A stretch of 64,000 nucleotides of DNA, taken from the NCBI GenBank assembly GCA_000755425.1, contig BBMT01000010.1, positions 62,001 to 126,000 on the forward strand, given 5' to 3'. The position numbers and the translations under genes are program-made. Under the pieces are notes generated by a model. The model saw only the letters and a program-made list of their open reading frames with translations. It was not told where the DNA came from and did no database searches. The DNA comes from Vibrio maritimus. GTDB lineage: Bacteria > Pseudomonadota > Gammaproteobacteria > Enterobacterales > Vibrionaceae. Positions 34,109 to 44,606 of this stretch are shown here, one piece after another; the stretch's first letter is position 1; the number at the start of each line of letters is the position of its first letter.

Positions 34109-34876
34109 ATGGAAACAAACAAACAGAGAATCAAAGTCCTCATCAGTAATGATGATGGCGTACATGCTGAGGGAATTCGCACATTAGCGGCGGAGCTGGC
34201 AAATATTGCTGATGTGACTATCGTTGCGCCAGACAGAAACCGTTCGGGCGCATCGAATTCTTTGACGCTTGAGCAGCCGCTTCGTGTTAACGAAATTGAA
34301 CCTGGTGTTTTCTCGGTTCAAGGCACGCCAACCGATTGTGTGCACTTTGCGCTTAATGAATTGATGAAAGACGATCTTCCCGATCTCGTTCTGTCTGGCA
34401 TCAACCATGGGGCTAACTTGGGCGACGACGTGCTCTATTCTGGTACTGTAGCAGCAGCTATGGAAGGTCACTTTCTAGGCGTTCAATCCATCGCTTTTAG
34501 TCTGGTTGGTAAACAGCACTTTGCCGCAGCGGCGATCATCGCTCGTCAATTTGTAGAGCGACATTTAGCGACTCGTGTGCCGACCAATCGACTATTGAAC
34601 ATTAATATCCCAGATAAGCCACTGGCGCAGCTTGGTGATGTTGCGGTGACCCGATTGGGTGCTCGTCACCACGCTGAGGCGATGATTAAGCAGCAAGATC
34701 CAAGAGGGCACGATATTTATTGGTTAGGACCTCCAGGGAAAGAGCAGGATGCTGGAGAGGGCACAGACTTTTACGCAGTTGAACATGGGTGTATTTCCAT
34801 TACACCATTGCAGGTGGATTTGACTGCGCATGAGTCTATTGGTGCGATGGAACGTTGGGTATCAGGGAGAGAGTAA
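34109..34876 (+). CDS. surE: 5'/3'-nucleotidase SurE
   Basis: SurE is a metal-dependent survival phosphatase acting on nucleoside monophosphates and short polyphosphate. The 255-residue product has the N-terminal ISNDDGVHAEGI metal site, APDRNRSGASNSLT and SGINHGANLGDDVLYSGTV. It lies between truD and pcm, in the order typical of the rpoS region. The frame is intact, with AGGA upstream. Confidence 0.97.
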   Translation: METNKQRIKVLISNDDGVHAEGIRTLAAELANIADVTIVAPDRNRSGASNSLTLEQPLRVNEIEPGVFSVQGTPTDCVHFALNELMKDDLPDLVLSGINHGANLGDDVLYSGTVAAAMEGHFLGVQSIAFSLVGKQHFAAAAIIARQFVERHLATRVPTNRLLNINIPDKPLAQLGDVAVTRLGARHHAEAMIKQQDPRGHDIYWLGPPGKEQDAGEGTDFYAVEHGCISITPLQVDLTAHESIGAMERWVSGRE

Positions 34877-34879
34877 TTA

Positions 34880-35503
34880 ATGAACCCACAAGCAGCGAAA
34901 TTGGTGGAGTTTATCCGAGCGCACGGTGTGACTGATCCCCGTGTGCTGGATGCTATATTCTCCGTACCCCGTGAGCAATTCGTATCACAAGCGATGATTC
35001 ACCAAGCCTACGACAACAATGCTTTGCCTATTGGTGCTGGGCAGACAATTTCTCAGCCCTACATTGTCGCGAGAATGACGGAACTGCTTGAACTAACGCA
35101 CGATACTCGAGTGTTGGAAATTGGTACCGGTTCAGGCTATCAAACTGCTGTGTTATCGCAGTTGGTGAATCATGTCTATTCGGTTGAGCGAATAAAGGCG
35201 CTGCAATGGGAAGCAAAGCGCAGGCTAAAGCGTCTTGATATTTACAACATCTCCACCAAACACGGTGACGGTTGGCAAGGCTGGCAAGCCAAAGGACCGT
35301 TTGATGCCATTATCGTCACTGCAGCAGCCTCTGAAGTCCCTCAAGCACTATTGACTCAGCTCAATGATGGTGGGCGTTTAGTGATCCCTGTCGGTGATAA
35401 TGAGCAACAACTATTAAAAATCACCCGTAAAGGTGATAGCTTTACTACCGAAGTTATTGAATTAGTGAGGTTTGTTCCTCTCGTAGCAGGTGAATTAGCG
35501 TAA
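34880..35503 (+). CDS. pcm: Protein-L-isoaspartate O-methyltransferase
   Basis: This enzyme methylates isoaspartyl residues to start repair of aged proteins. The 207-residue product carries the SAM motif VLEIGTGSGYQTAVL and the conserved PIGAGQTISQPYIVARM. It starts 4 bases after surE stops and is directly abutted by nlpD (TAA-ATG). Confidence 0.97.
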   Translation: MNPQAAKLVEFIRAHGVTDPRVLDAIFSVPREQFVSQAMIHQAYDNNALPIGAGQTISQPYIVARMTELLELTHDTRVLEIGTGSGYQTAVLSQLVNHVYSVERIKALQWEAKRRLKRLDIYNISTKHGDGWQGWQAKGPFDAIIVTAAASEVPQALLTQLNDGGRLVIPVGDNEQQLLKITRKGDSFTTEVIELVRFVPLVAGELA

Positions 35504-36478
35504 ATGCAAAAGCGGCTAAAAGCAGTGGTCTCCGTTGTTTTTTTGTCCAGTGCTCTGGTTGGGTGTGCTGGGCATTCGCCTGCGCCTGTCTCAAATTTGG
35601 GAGGCAAGTACGATAGTGTCTCCCGTGGCAGTTATCGTGGTAGTTACTATGAAGTGCAAAAAGGGGACACCCTCTATTTCATCTCATACGTCACGGATAA
35701 AGATGTTAAAGATCTGATAAGACTCAACAATCTCAAGAAACCCTACACAATTCACCCAGGCCAACGTTTGAACTTGTGGCGTCCGGTCTATTCCCCACCG
35801 GCGTTCGCTGGTTCTGGTTCAGGAGAGGTTGCAACCGCCTCTGCGGCAACTGCTGCAGCGAGCTCGAGCACCGCAAAAACAGCCTCAAAACCGCCAGCAA
35901 AAGCGAGTAGCTCATCAACGCAAAATAGTCAAAAAACCGCTGCAAAGAAGGTTGATCAAACTCAAACAAAGGAGTATGGTGAGGCTAAAGGTAAACAAAA
36001 TGTTAACAACACTAAACCCCAAACGGTAAAACAGACTACCAAGCCAGCCGCGAAGCAAACTGTCGCTAAGGCGAAACCAGCACCGAAACCTGCGCCAAGC
36101 ACAGCGGCAAAAGTATCGAGTTGGGTCTGGCCGACTAAGGGTCGTGTCATAAAGAACTTTTCTGCAGGGGATCAAGGAAATAAAGGAATCGATATTGCAG
36201 GCCGCCGAGGCCAAGATATCGTCGCCACTGCAAAAGGAACCGTGGTTTACTCAGGCAACGCACTACGTGGTTATGGAAACCTCGTTATTGTTAAACATAA
36301 CGACAATTACCTAAGTGCTTACGCTCACAATGACAGACTATTGGTATCGGAAGGACAAAGTGTTAAAGCCGGACAAAAAATCGCTACGATGGGAAGCTCC
36401 GGAACCAACAGCGTTAGACTGCACTTTGAAATCCGTTATCAAGGAAAATCAGTAAACCCAAAACGCTACTTGCCGTAA
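35504..36478 (+). CDS. nlpD: Murein hydrolase activator NlpD (LysM-M23 lipoprotein)
   Basis: NlpD activates the division amidase AmiC. The 324-residue lipoprotein has a lipobox LVGC (Cys21), a LysM domain (about 50-95), a Ser/Ala/Lys/Thr-rich linker (about 105-200) and a C-terminal M23 domain. The M23 zinc ligands are degenerate (NKGID instead of HxGxD; RLH instead of HxH), as expected for an activator rather than an enzyme. In relatives the main rpoS promoter lies inside this gene. Confidence 0.95.
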   Translation: MQKRLKAVVSVVFLSSALVGCAGHSPAPVSNLGGKYDSVSRGSYRGSYYEVQKGDTLYFISYVTDKDVKDLIRLNNLKKPYTIHPGQRLNLWRPVYSPPAFAGSGSGEVATASAATAAASSSTAKTASKPPAKASSSSTQNSQKTAAKKVDQTQTKEYGEAKGKQNVNNTKPQTVKQTTKPAAKQTVAKAKPAPKPAPSTAAKVSSWVWPTKGRVIKNFSAGDQGNKGIDIAGRRGQDIVATAKGTVVYSGNALRGYGNLVIVKHNDNYLSAYAHNDRLLVSEGQSVKAGQKIATMGSSGTNSVRLHFEIRYQGKSVNPKRYLP

Positions 36479-36596
36479 CTGCCGTATAACGAATACACCA
36501 TACGAAAAGCTACTTGCAATTTGATTGACTTAATCAGAGAAAGTTAGCGACATAGTTGAGTTGTCATGTCTTGCTAGCTCGCCAGGGGGAGGCGCT

Positions 36597-37579
36597 ATGA
36601 GTATCAGCAATGCAGTAACCAAGAACGAAAACTTCGACGCCAACAGTGAGACTGTTGATGTTGTAGAACCTACACTGACTAACGATGACGCCGCAACAGA
36701 GACTGAAGACAAGGATTTGTACGATGCTTCTGCGAAAAGCTTAGACGCTACCCAGCTCTATCTTGGCGAAATCGGCTTTTCACCACTATTGACCGCAGAA
36801 GAAGAAGTACTTTATGCAAGACGTGCACTGAAAGGCGATGAAGCAGCCCGTAAGCGCATGATCGAAAGTAACTTACGATTAGTGGTTAAGATCTCTCGAC
36901 GCTACAGCAACCGTGGTCTAGCGCTTCTCGATTTGATTGAAGAAGGTAACTTAGGCCTTATTCGTGCGGTAGAGAAGTTTGACCCTGAGCGTGGCTTCCG
37001 TTTTTCCACTTACGCGACATGGTGGATACGCCAAACGATTGAACGTGCGTTGATGAATCAAACGCGCACGATTCGCCTGCCTATCCATGTTGTAAAAGAG
37101 CTCAACATTTACCTGCGTACTGCGCGTGAACTGTCCCAAAAACTCGATCATGAGCCAACCGCTGAAGAGATCGCACAGAAGTTAGATAAGCCTGTGAGTG
37201 ATGTTTCTAAGATGCTGAGACTCAATGAACGTATTAGTTCGGTTGATACACCAATCGGTGGTGACGGTGAGAAAGCGCTATTGGACATCATTCCGGATTC
37301 AACGCACTCAGATCCAGAAGTCTCAACTCAAGATGACGACATTAAATCTTCGCTTATTCACTGGCTTGATGAACTGAATCCGAAACAAAAAGAAGTGTTG
37401 GCACGACGCTTTGGGTTATTGGGCTATGAGCTTCAACTCTCGAAGAAGTAGGTCGAGAAATCAATCTAACTCGTGAGCGTGTACGTCAGATTCAGGTCGA
37501 AGGTCTACGTAGACTGCGTGATATCCTGGTCAAACAAGGCTTGAATATGGAATCACTGTTCAACTTTGATGACGATTAA
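36597..37579 (+). CDS. rpoS: RNA polymerase sigma factor RpoS (one apparent frameshift)
   Basis: RpoS is the general stress and stationary-phase sigma factor. It has an acidic N-terminus and region 1.2 (LDATQLYLGEIGFSPLL). Region 2 contains RLVVKISRRY and the -10-binding FSTYATWWIRQTIERA, and region 4 ends with LTRERVRQIQVEGLRRLRDI. The ATG at 36597 follows GGGGGAGG. The frame breaks near 37431: one added C (GAG-CCT-TCA) gives GLLGYEPSTLEEVGREI and 327 residues. rpoS loss occurs naturally in lab strains, but the same kind of break recurs across this window. Confidence 0.95.
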
Positions 37580-37601
37580 ATCTCTATCTAACTCACCGCA
37601 A

Positions 37602-37630
37602 TAAAAAACCGCCGAAAGGCGGTTTTTTGT
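37602..37630 (+). terminator. Intrinsic terminator after rpoS
   Basis: Arms AAAAACCGCC and GGCGGTTTTT flank GAAA. The A-rich left flank makes it usable by the convergent minus-strand gene as well. Confidence 0.9.
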
Positions 37631-37653
37631 ATTCAACGTTATGTTCTAAAGCA

Positions 37654-38265
37654 TTATGCCCAGCCGTTAGGACTCTTCTTACGACGTGGAATAATGTGCG
37701 GAAGGATAAGGCCAAACAAAAGGCCGATACCCGCAACACCACCACCGTACATGAAGTAACGTAGCAGTAGGTCTTCTTTCTGTGTATCCAGCTTAGCGCG
37801 TAGCTCGCGGATTTCAGTTTGAGAAGACGTTAGCTGTGCGCTGATGTCAGAGTAGTTTTGCTCAAGCTCAGCAATTTGCTTATTGCGTGCTTCTAGTGAG
37901 CTGACAAGGCCACCTTTCTCGCTGTCCGCAGTCTCGCGGGCATTTGATAGCTGAGATTTAACTTGTGTCAGCTCTTTCTCAAGACGAGGTAGGCGTACCG
38001 CCATGCTTTCTTGTGTCGTGACGAACTTCGACTCTACCCAGCCTTTACGGCCTCGGCTGTCTTGGACTTGAGAGTAGCCAGTTTCACGGTTAGAAGATAG
38101 TAGTTGCACTTTGTCACCAGCGTTAATGCTGCCGATGATACGATACTGAGCGCTTGGCCCTGAGTGCAGATAGGTAAATAGCTTGTCAGCAATATATCGA
38201 TCTTGAGCCAATGCTGCAGGAGCAGCAAGTAACGACACCATGATCATGCAGATCAGTTTTTTCAC
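37654..38265 (-). CDS. TIGR04211-family SH3 domain protein (YgiM-like)
   Basis: The 203-residue envelope protein has a signal peptide (ending AALA-Q), a bacterial SH3 domain (about 22-90; HSGPSAQYRIIGSINAGDKVQLL), a coiled coil (about 95-165) and a C-terminal membrane segment with a basic tail (YGGGVAGIGLLFGLILPHIIPRRKK). This is the YgiM layout; its molecular role is poorly known. In E. coli ygiM neighbours the CYTH-CHAD gene ygiF; here a ygiF-like gene lies 2.5 kb away. Confidence 0.88.
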   Translation of the reverse strand: MKKLICMIMVSLLAAPAALAQDRYIADKLFTYLHSGPSAQYRIIGSINAGDKVQLLSSNRETGYSQVQDSRGRKGWVESKFVTTQESMAVRLPRLEKELTQVKSQLSNARETADSEKGGLVSSLEARNKQIAELEQNYSDISAQLTSSQTEIRELRAKLDTQKEDLLLRYFMYGGGVAGIGLLFGLILPHIIPRRKKSPNGWA

Positions 38266-38397
38266 AGTAAGTCCCTTAAGTGTATCAATGGGGAATGATA
38301 AAGAAAGTCGCGTTTGCAGCGTAGCTGATACGCACTCTCAAATTGTAAACTTTTAAGAATGGGCAAATAGTATGAAGTTTCTTAATCGGGTGCAACA

Positions 38398-38425
38398 AAG
38401 AAGGGAGGCAAAGCCTCCCTTTATT
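38398..38425 (-). terminator. Intrinsic terminator after pit
   Basis: Arms AAGGGAGGC and GCCTCCCTT flank AAA, with a modest T-run on the minus strand. Confidence 0.6.
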
Positions 38426-38485
38426 TGAATTTGAGTCAAATATGACGTGAGCTTCACATCTCCCTGACTTTATCTAAGCCTTGGC

Positions 38486-39748
38486 TTATGCACCAAATAT
38501 CGCTTGCATCATGTAGTAGAATACCACTGCAAGTAGTGCACCAGCAGGTAGAGTCACTACCCAAGAAGCCACGATGTTACGCACAACGCCTAGGTTAAGT
38601 GCTGCGATACCACGAGCGAAACCAACACCCAATACCGCACCAACTAGAGTCTGTGTTGTAGAGATTGGCAGACCCGTACCAGATGCTAGAACAACAGTAC
38701 ACGCTGTTGCGAGCTGAGCTGCGAAACCACGGCTTGGAGTTAGCTCAGTGATGCCGGTACCTACCGTTGCCATTACTTTATGGCCCATAGTCGCAAGACC
38801 CACAACGATACCGATACCACCTAGAGGGAGAATCCACCATGCGATAGTGCTCTTCGCTGTGATTTCACCCATGTGCTCTACAGTAGACACAACAGCAGAC
38901 AGTGGACCAATCGCGTTCGCTACATCGTTTGAACCGTGTGCAAATGCCATCGCACAAGCTGTGATAACCATAAGTACGCTGAAGATACCTTCTACGCCGC
39001 TAAAGCCATGGTCTTCTTCACGGTCTGCAAACTTGCGTTGGATGTAGATGTAACCGCCAATCATAACTAGAGACGAAACGCCTGCAGCCCACGCCCACGC
39101 TTCCATACCTTCAAGGTGCAGACCTACGTGTTTTAGACCTTTCTTGATGGTTACCAGCGCAATCACCATAGTGGTAATGAACATGTACACTGGAACAAAG
39201 CGTTTAGCGTTAAACAGTGGCTTCTCAGTATCAAAGATCAGGCGCTGTGCACTGACGAATATAAGGTAAGCGAAGAAACCAGAAATCACAGGCGTGATAA
39301 CCCAGCTACCTACGATGCCTTTTACTGAGCCCCAGTCAACCGCTTCAGTACCCACTGACACACAAGCGAAACCGATGATCGCGCCGATGATTGAGTGAGT
39401 GGTCGATACCGGCCAGCCCATGTAAGAAGCGAGCAATAGCCAAGTACCTGCCGCCAATAGCGACGACATCATACCGAATACAAGAACGTCTGGCTGGTGA
39501 GCAAACAGCGAGGTTTCAATCACACCCTTACGGATAGTGTCTGTTACCTCACCGCCAGCAAGGTATGCGCCGGCGAATTCGAAGATCATCGCGATGATGA
39601 TAGCTTGCTTAACTGTTAGAGCTTTAGAGCCAACAGAAGTACCCATTGCATTGGCAACATCGTTTGCACCGATACCGATCGCCATAAGGAAACCGAACAT
39701 CGCCGCAACAAGAATCAGGATAGTGCCGTAGTTTGCAAGAATATCCAT
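38486..39748 (-). CDS. pit: Low-affinity inorganic phosphate transporter (PiT family)
   Basis: The 420-residue permease has about ten membrane segments and both PiT signature halves: GANDVANAMGTSVGSKALT near the N-terminus and HGSNDVANAIGPLSAVV in the middle, with STTHSIIG and STTQTLVG repeats. It imports metal-phosphate with protons. It lies downstream of a PhoU-like gene with a 123-base gap, a common pairing. Confidence 0.93.
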   Translation of the reverse strand: MDILANYGTILILVAAMFGFLMAIGIGANDVANAMGTSVGSKALTVKQAIIIAMIFEFAGAYLAGGEVTDTIRKGVIETSLFAHQPDVLVFGMMSSLLAAGTWLLLASYMGWPVSTTHSIIGAIIGFACVSVGTEAVDWGSVKGIVGSWVITPVISGFFAYLIFVSAQRLIFDTEKPLFNAKRFVPVYMFITTMVIALVTIKKGLKHVGLHLEGMEAWAWAAGVSSLVMIGGYIYIQRKFADREEDHGFSGVEGIFSVLMVITACAMAFAHGSNDVANAIGPLSAVVSTVEHMGEITAKSTIAWWILPLGGIGIVVGLATMGHKVMATVGTGITELTPSRGFAAQLATACTVVLASGTGLPISTTQTLVGAVLGVGFARGIAALNLGVVRNIVASWVVTLPAGALLAVVFYYMMQAIFGA

Positions 39749-39871
39749 TGTAATACCTAGTTTTGTTTCATAACAAGCGGAGCAAAAGTCTGGCGCAGGG
39801 CAATCTCTTAAGCATTGTCTGTGCTCAACGCCTAATACTTCTTCGCTCTTTGTTACTTAGTTAACGTGTGT

Positions 39872-40552
39872 TTAAGACCTAGACAGCATGAGTTCAAGAC
39901 GAGCGCCTACGCGCTGAGCTTGATCTGCAATACCGCCGACCCATTCAAGAATTTTGTACAAGAACATGACATCGATAGGATTCATATCTTGTTCAATCGT
40001 CATCAGTTGCTGACGAAGCTGGATTTGCATGGCATCGGTATCATCTTCGATGACATCGAGTTGGTGAATCATCTCTGCTACCAGAGTCACTTCACGACCT
40101 TTAAAGCCCGTCTCAAGCAGTTCATCCAGCTCGTTGATAACATTCTGAGCTTGGTTAGCTGCATCAAGACAACGCTTCACGTAAGCGATGAAGTTTTCTT
40201 GAAGTGGTGCAGGAATGACAAGTTGGCGACCGTAAACACGACCGGCAATGTCTTTGGCAAGGTTGGCAAGCTTATCTTGCTGCGTCAGTAGCTCTAGCAT
40301 ATCGCTACGGTCTACAGGCAAGAACAGGCCGCGTGGTAGTTTAAGACGGATCTCACGTTTCAAAACGTCGGCTTCTTTCTCAAGATGAGAAATCTGCGCA
40401 CGGATCTCCGCTGCTTTCTCCCAATCACCCTTCGAGCTAGTCTCGAAGAAGTTTACTAGATGAGAGCAACATTCTGTTACGCACACAACGTGGCGCTGCA
40501 AAGGCTTAATTGGGGACTTTGCAAATAACCCCATAATTGTATTTACTGGCAT
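39872..40552 (-). CDS. PhoU-like DUF47/TIGR00153 protein
   Basis: The 226-residue all-helical protein belongs to the DUF47 family (starts MPVNTIMGLFAKSPIKPLQRHV), related to PhoU and usually encoded next to PiT transporters. It is thought to modulate the transporter. It has no signal peptide or membrane segment and the frame is intact. It shares direction with pit and probably its transcript. Confidence 0.9.
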   Translation of the reverse strand: MPVNTIMGLFAKSPIKPLQRHVVCVTECCSHLVNFFETSSKGDWEKAAEIRAQISHLEKEADVLKREIRLKLPRGLFLPVDRSDMLELLTQQDKLANLAKDIAGRVYGRQLVIPAPLQENFIAYVKRCLDAANQAQNVINELDELLETGFKGREVTLVAEMIHQLDVIEDDTDAMQIQLRQQLMTIEQDMNPIDVMFLYKILEWVGGIADQAQRVGARLELMLSRS

Positions 40553-40758
40553 GGTTGTTCAACCTAATTAATATAACCTGAAATAAACATACACCAATAT
40601 CATGGTGAAATGTTGAGCGATGGCTATAAAGGCGCGCATGTTAACCCATTAAAACGCCGATTTAAACTGTTTTAGATCATCATTTGGGTGATATTTGTCA
40701 CTTGCTGATTAGTACAATTGCTCATATCCTGTTGTGAGTGTCCCCGAAAGGTAAAACT

Positions 40759-42275
40759 ATGGAAACCGAGATAGAACTGAAGTTTTTTGTTTCTCCTGAT
40801 TTTTCAGAAACTTTGCTCAGCAAGATTGCGGAAACAAAAGTACTTCAGCACAGTTGTCGCGAGTTAGGAAACACTTACTTCGACACCCCCGATAACTGGC
40901 TTCGTCAGCATGACATTGGACTGAGAATTCGTCGTTTCGATGATGTTTTTGTGCAAACCATGAAAACCGCCGGTCGCGTTGTTGCGGGATTGCATCAACG
41001 TCCTGAATTTAATGCTGAACACACATCAAATGACCCAGATCTGACGCTACATCCCCTCGACATCTATCCAGAAGGGCGCAGTGTTGAAGAGCTACAAGCT
41101 CAATTGGTGCCGATTTTTGCCACAGATTTTACCCGTGAGCAATGGTTGATTGGTATGGCTGATGGCAGTCAGGTAGAAGTGGCGTTTGACCAAGGTTTAG
41201 TGTCATCTGGGGACAAAACTTACCCTATCTGTGAAGTCGAACTAGAGCTGAAGTCAGGTCAAACCGACGCGCTATTTACGCTTGCTCGCGCCTTCTGTGA
41301 AGCGGGCGGCATCCGTCTTGGTAACCTAAGCAAAGCTGCGCGAGGCTATCGTCTAGCGGCGGATTATGCCGGCGATCCGGTGAAAAGCCTGGAACTGGTG
41401 GACACTACGGATACAGACAGTGTTGAAACCTGCTTTATTCAATCTCTCGAACACGCCTTAGCGCATTGGCACTACCACGAGCAGATCTACACTGAGCACG
41501 AGTCTATTGAGGCGCTGCTCGAAATCAGCCACGCGCTGAGCTTTATTCGCCAAACTTTGACCGTATATGGCAGCATCGTACCTCACGCGCTAGTGCTATC
41601 GTCAGGCAAGAGCTGAAATGGCTAGAGCAAGAACTTGCTTGGCTAAAGAGCTATGAACATTTTGAAACACTTTTGGAAGACAAAGGGCACGTGCTGCGTA
41701 AGCTTGATGCTCGAAAATTCCTCGTTTCAGAGCTCAAAGAGCGTGAGCAAGACCTGCCAGATCGCGAAGATATGTTGCGACTGATTCATTCTGGACGTTA
41801 TGCGGGTCTGTTACTCGACCTTAGCCGCTGGATTTTATCTCGCGGTTGGCAGCCGTTTTTAGATGATAAAGCACGCGAGAAGATGGCTCAGTCGATCAAG
41901 CCATTCTCCATGCAGCAATTGGCGCGCACATGGGCAGAGCTGATGGATGCGTTCCCGCCAGAAAAATCACTGACGCGTCAGGAGTACATTGAGCAGCAGT
42001 ACCGACTGATGCGCAACCTGTACACGGGTGTTGGTTTCGCTAGCCTATACAGTATGGAAGAGCGCAATAACTTCCGTCTGCCGTGGGCGGACTTGCTGCA
42101 AGGCATCGATGATTTGCTGATGTTAGAGCTTTTAGAGCCGCTGGTTGAAAAACTGGAAGGCGAAGAGCGCGAACAGCTTGAACGCTGGTTACGTCGCCAA
42201 GAAAGCTCGATTCTGCATGCCATGGAGCAAACTAGGCAAATCAGTATTGAAGCTGAGCCATACTGGCAAAACTAG
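40759..42275 (+). CDS. ygiF: CYTH-CHAD inorganic triphosphatase, YgiF-like (one apparent frameshift)
   Basis: The 505-residue product (after repair) joins a CYTH triphosphate-tunnel domain (about 1-205) with ExExK as EIELK at residues 4-8, and a C-terminal CHAD domain (about 220-500) rich in His and basic helices, expected to bind polyphosphate. The frame breaks near 41584: one added C (CCT-CCA-CGC) gives SIVPPRASAIVRQELKWLE. I use the ATG at 40759, with AAAGG upstream; the GTG at 40738 lacks conserved content. Confidence 0.9.
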
Positions 42276-42286
42276 TACAAATTAGA

Positions 42287-42316
42287 GTAGGGAGGCTGTC
42301 GGCCTCCTTATTTTTT
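42287..42316. terminator. Terminator between the CYTH-CHAD and K+ channel genes
   Basis: Arms GGAGGC and GCCTCC (with TGTCG between) are followed by TTATTTTTT on the plus strand. It mainly serves the rightward CYTH-CHAD transcript. Confidence 0.65.
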
Positions 42317-43078
42317 CTCGCGCTCTAGCGATTCTATTTTCTGCTCCATTTTTTCTAGCTTATGCAAAATCACCTCCTGCTGATTAAGCACCTTTTGCAG
42401 CATCACTTCTTTGTGTTTGGAGCGTCGCTCGTCCATAGAGCTGGGTGAAGATAGGAGCGAAGTGATCAAGCCCGATGTCATACCAAACATACCGACACCA
42501 CAGATAATAATCATACCCGCCAAGAACTTACCCATACTGGTAACCGGGTAGTGGTCGCCGTAACCGACGGTTGATACCGTGACAAAAGCCCACCAAACCG
42601 CATCACCAATATGCTGAATATTCGCATCAGGATCACCACTTTCCGCCCACATAATGAGCCCCGCGCCCACCGTAATTAGCAATACAAGTAGTAGAAGGAT
42701 TGAGGCGATCGTCGTCTCATGCTTATTGCGAGCAAGCTGTCTCAATAAGGTTTCACCAGAGCGAATGACAAGCACCACGCGGAAAATATGGAAGACACGC
42801 GCAAAGCGCAGTGGCTCGATCATCGGCAGACTGGCGAGGAAATCGATCCAGTGCGTTTTCAAAAATTGCACTCGATCTGTGGAGCGGATCAGATCCACAA
42901 CAAGTTGCAGTATAAATAAGCTACAGATTATAAAGTCGAGGCCGATAAGAACAGTACGCTCATCCTTGTTGATGGGAGCAAACAATAAGGCTGAGATCAC
43001 AAATAGAGCCATAAAAGAGAGGATAAGTGACAATAAACTCAGAGGCTTAACTTCAGTTTTGGTATCATTTGCTTTCAT
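42308..43078 (-). CDS. Six-transmembrane potassium channel
   Basis: The 256-residue product has the voltage-gated-channel layout: a first hydrophobic hairpin (about 14-60), an S4-like basic helix (EPLRFARVFHIFRVVLVIR), and a pore with the K+ selectivity filter TVGYGD (in FVTVSTVGYGDHYPVT). A short C-terminal coiled coil (about 225-255; LNQQEVILHKLEKMEQKIESLE) probably tetramerises it. No RCK/TrkA domain is attached, unlike E. coli Kch. Confidence 0.9.
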   Translation of the reverse strand: MKANDTKTEVKPLSLLSLILSFMALFVISALLFAPINKDERTVLIGLDFIICSLFILQLVVDLIRSTDRVQFLKTHWIDFLASLPMIEPLRFARVFHIFRVVLVIRSGETLLRQLARNKHETTIASILLLLVLLITVGAGLIMWAESGDPDANIQHIGDAVWWAFVTVSTVGYGDHYPVTSMGKFLAGMIIICGVGMFGMTSGLITSLLSSPSSMDERRSKHKEVMLQKVLNQQEVILHKLEKMEQKIESLEREKK

Positions 43079-43211
43079 ACGAGGCTCGAAATAAATAACT
43101 TGGTCTCATGAGTCACAATTCCCCCTACGGCTTTAGCATGCAGGCAAGTGATGATGACATTCAGTTAGAGAAAGATTCCCTAACTATATAATAATTAATG
43201 GAGAACGGATA

Positions 43212-44466
43212 ATGACCGCACTGACATTTAAACCATGGGAGCGACTCATCACCGATGTACGCTTGATCCCTAAGATGTTGATGTTGATGATTTTTAGTAC
43301 CGTATTGCTGATTGGTAAGCAGTTGTGGGATGCAAGCACATTTTACGACTCCCTTCTTGCCGCAACCCAGAACGAAGCAATTGCTCAGCAGCACTACGAA
43401 GCCTATCTAATTCAAGTCGTATGGCAGACTGCCCTAATGATTGTTCTCTTCGTGCTCTACTGTTGTTTGCCGCCAAAACGATGCTCAAGCAGACCAACTA
43501 CTTGAGTGACGCGATAAAACGCATGGCCGACAAAGATCTTACTGTTCCAGTACTTATGGAATGTAAAGATGAGTACGGCGATGTGGCACGTGAACTTGAA
43601 AAGACGCGAGTACACTTGCAAGACATTATTAAGACTCAGGTGACGACCTCTCAAGAGCTCGCGACACTGACCGAGATCATGACGCTTAGCATGTCTGAGA
43701 CCAAAGAGTCTTCTCAAGAAGAGTTCCAAGAAATTGATCAACTGGCGACGGCGATGAGCGAAATGACGTCGACGGTACAAACTGTGGCGGATCATGCGCA
43801 CAATGCTTCACAGCTGACTGAGCAAGCATCAGGTCAAGCCGAGACAGGTCAGCGCTTCGTACAAGGTACCGTGACTAAGATGAGCGAACTGTCGAATGAC
43901 ATCTCTGCATCAGCCAGGCGGTTAACCAAGTGGAAGAACGTGTTGAATCGATTGGCAGCGTTGTTGGTACTATTCAAGGCATTTCAGAGCAAACCAACTT
44001 ACTTGCGCTTAACGCGGCGATTGAAGCAGCACGTGCGGGTGAAGCTGGTCGTGGTTTTGCCGTGGTCGCGGATGAAGTACGTAACCTAGCGCAGCGCACG
44101 CAGCAAGCGACGGTTGAGATCCAAGAGATGATTTCTCATCTGCAATCGAGCGCGAATTCCGCGGTAGAGCTGATGGAGAAAAGTGTGGTTGAAGCGGCAG
44201 ATGGCGTGGAGCTTGTGACCAATGCCGGTGCTGAACTTGATGGTATCGTTAGCCAAGTAAACCAAATCAATGACATGAACTTCCAAATCGCGACCGCAGC
44301 GGGTCAGCAAAGCAGCGTAGCGGAAGAGATGAACCAAAACCTCACCAACGTTCGCGAATTGGTTGAAGCGTCTGTGACTGTGGTGACGGAGCTTCTAGAG
44401 ACATCTGAGATGATGCAAAACAACGCGGAAGAGTTGGACGGAAAGATCAAATCATTCCGAGTTTAG
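43212..44466 (+). CDS. Methyl-accepting chemotaxis protein with a very short periplasmic loop (two apparent frameshifts)
   Basis: The 418-residue receptor (after repair) has two membrane segments (about 20-40 and 72-92) with only about 30 residues between them. A HAMP-like linker and the cytoplasmic signalling domain follow, with the conserved hairpin tip ISEQTNLLALNAAIEAARAGEAGRGFAVVADEVR. No CheR-binding pentapeptide is seen at the end. Breaks lie near 43456 (CTC-CTA loses C) and 43915 (GCCCAG loses C); both repairs restore conserved sequence. With so little periplasmic mass it probably senses a membrane or energy signal. Confidence 0.9.
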
Positions 44467-44505
44467 TTCAAACTCATAGCGTTTAAACCTGAAGGCTTAA
44501 TCATT

Positions 44506-44545
44506 AAAAAAGCGGCTCACTTGGCATCAAGTGAGCCGCTTTTCT
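44506..44545 (+). terminator. Intrinsic terminator after the chemotaxis receptor
   Basis: Arms AAAAGCGGCTCACTTG and CAAGTGAGCCGCTTTT flank GCAT, with TTTTCTATTT downstream. Confidence 0.9.
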
Positions 44546-44606
44546 ATTTATTGATCATCTTCACTTGGTGGCTGTCTTCATAGGGTGACAACCACAATCA
44601 TGATGA

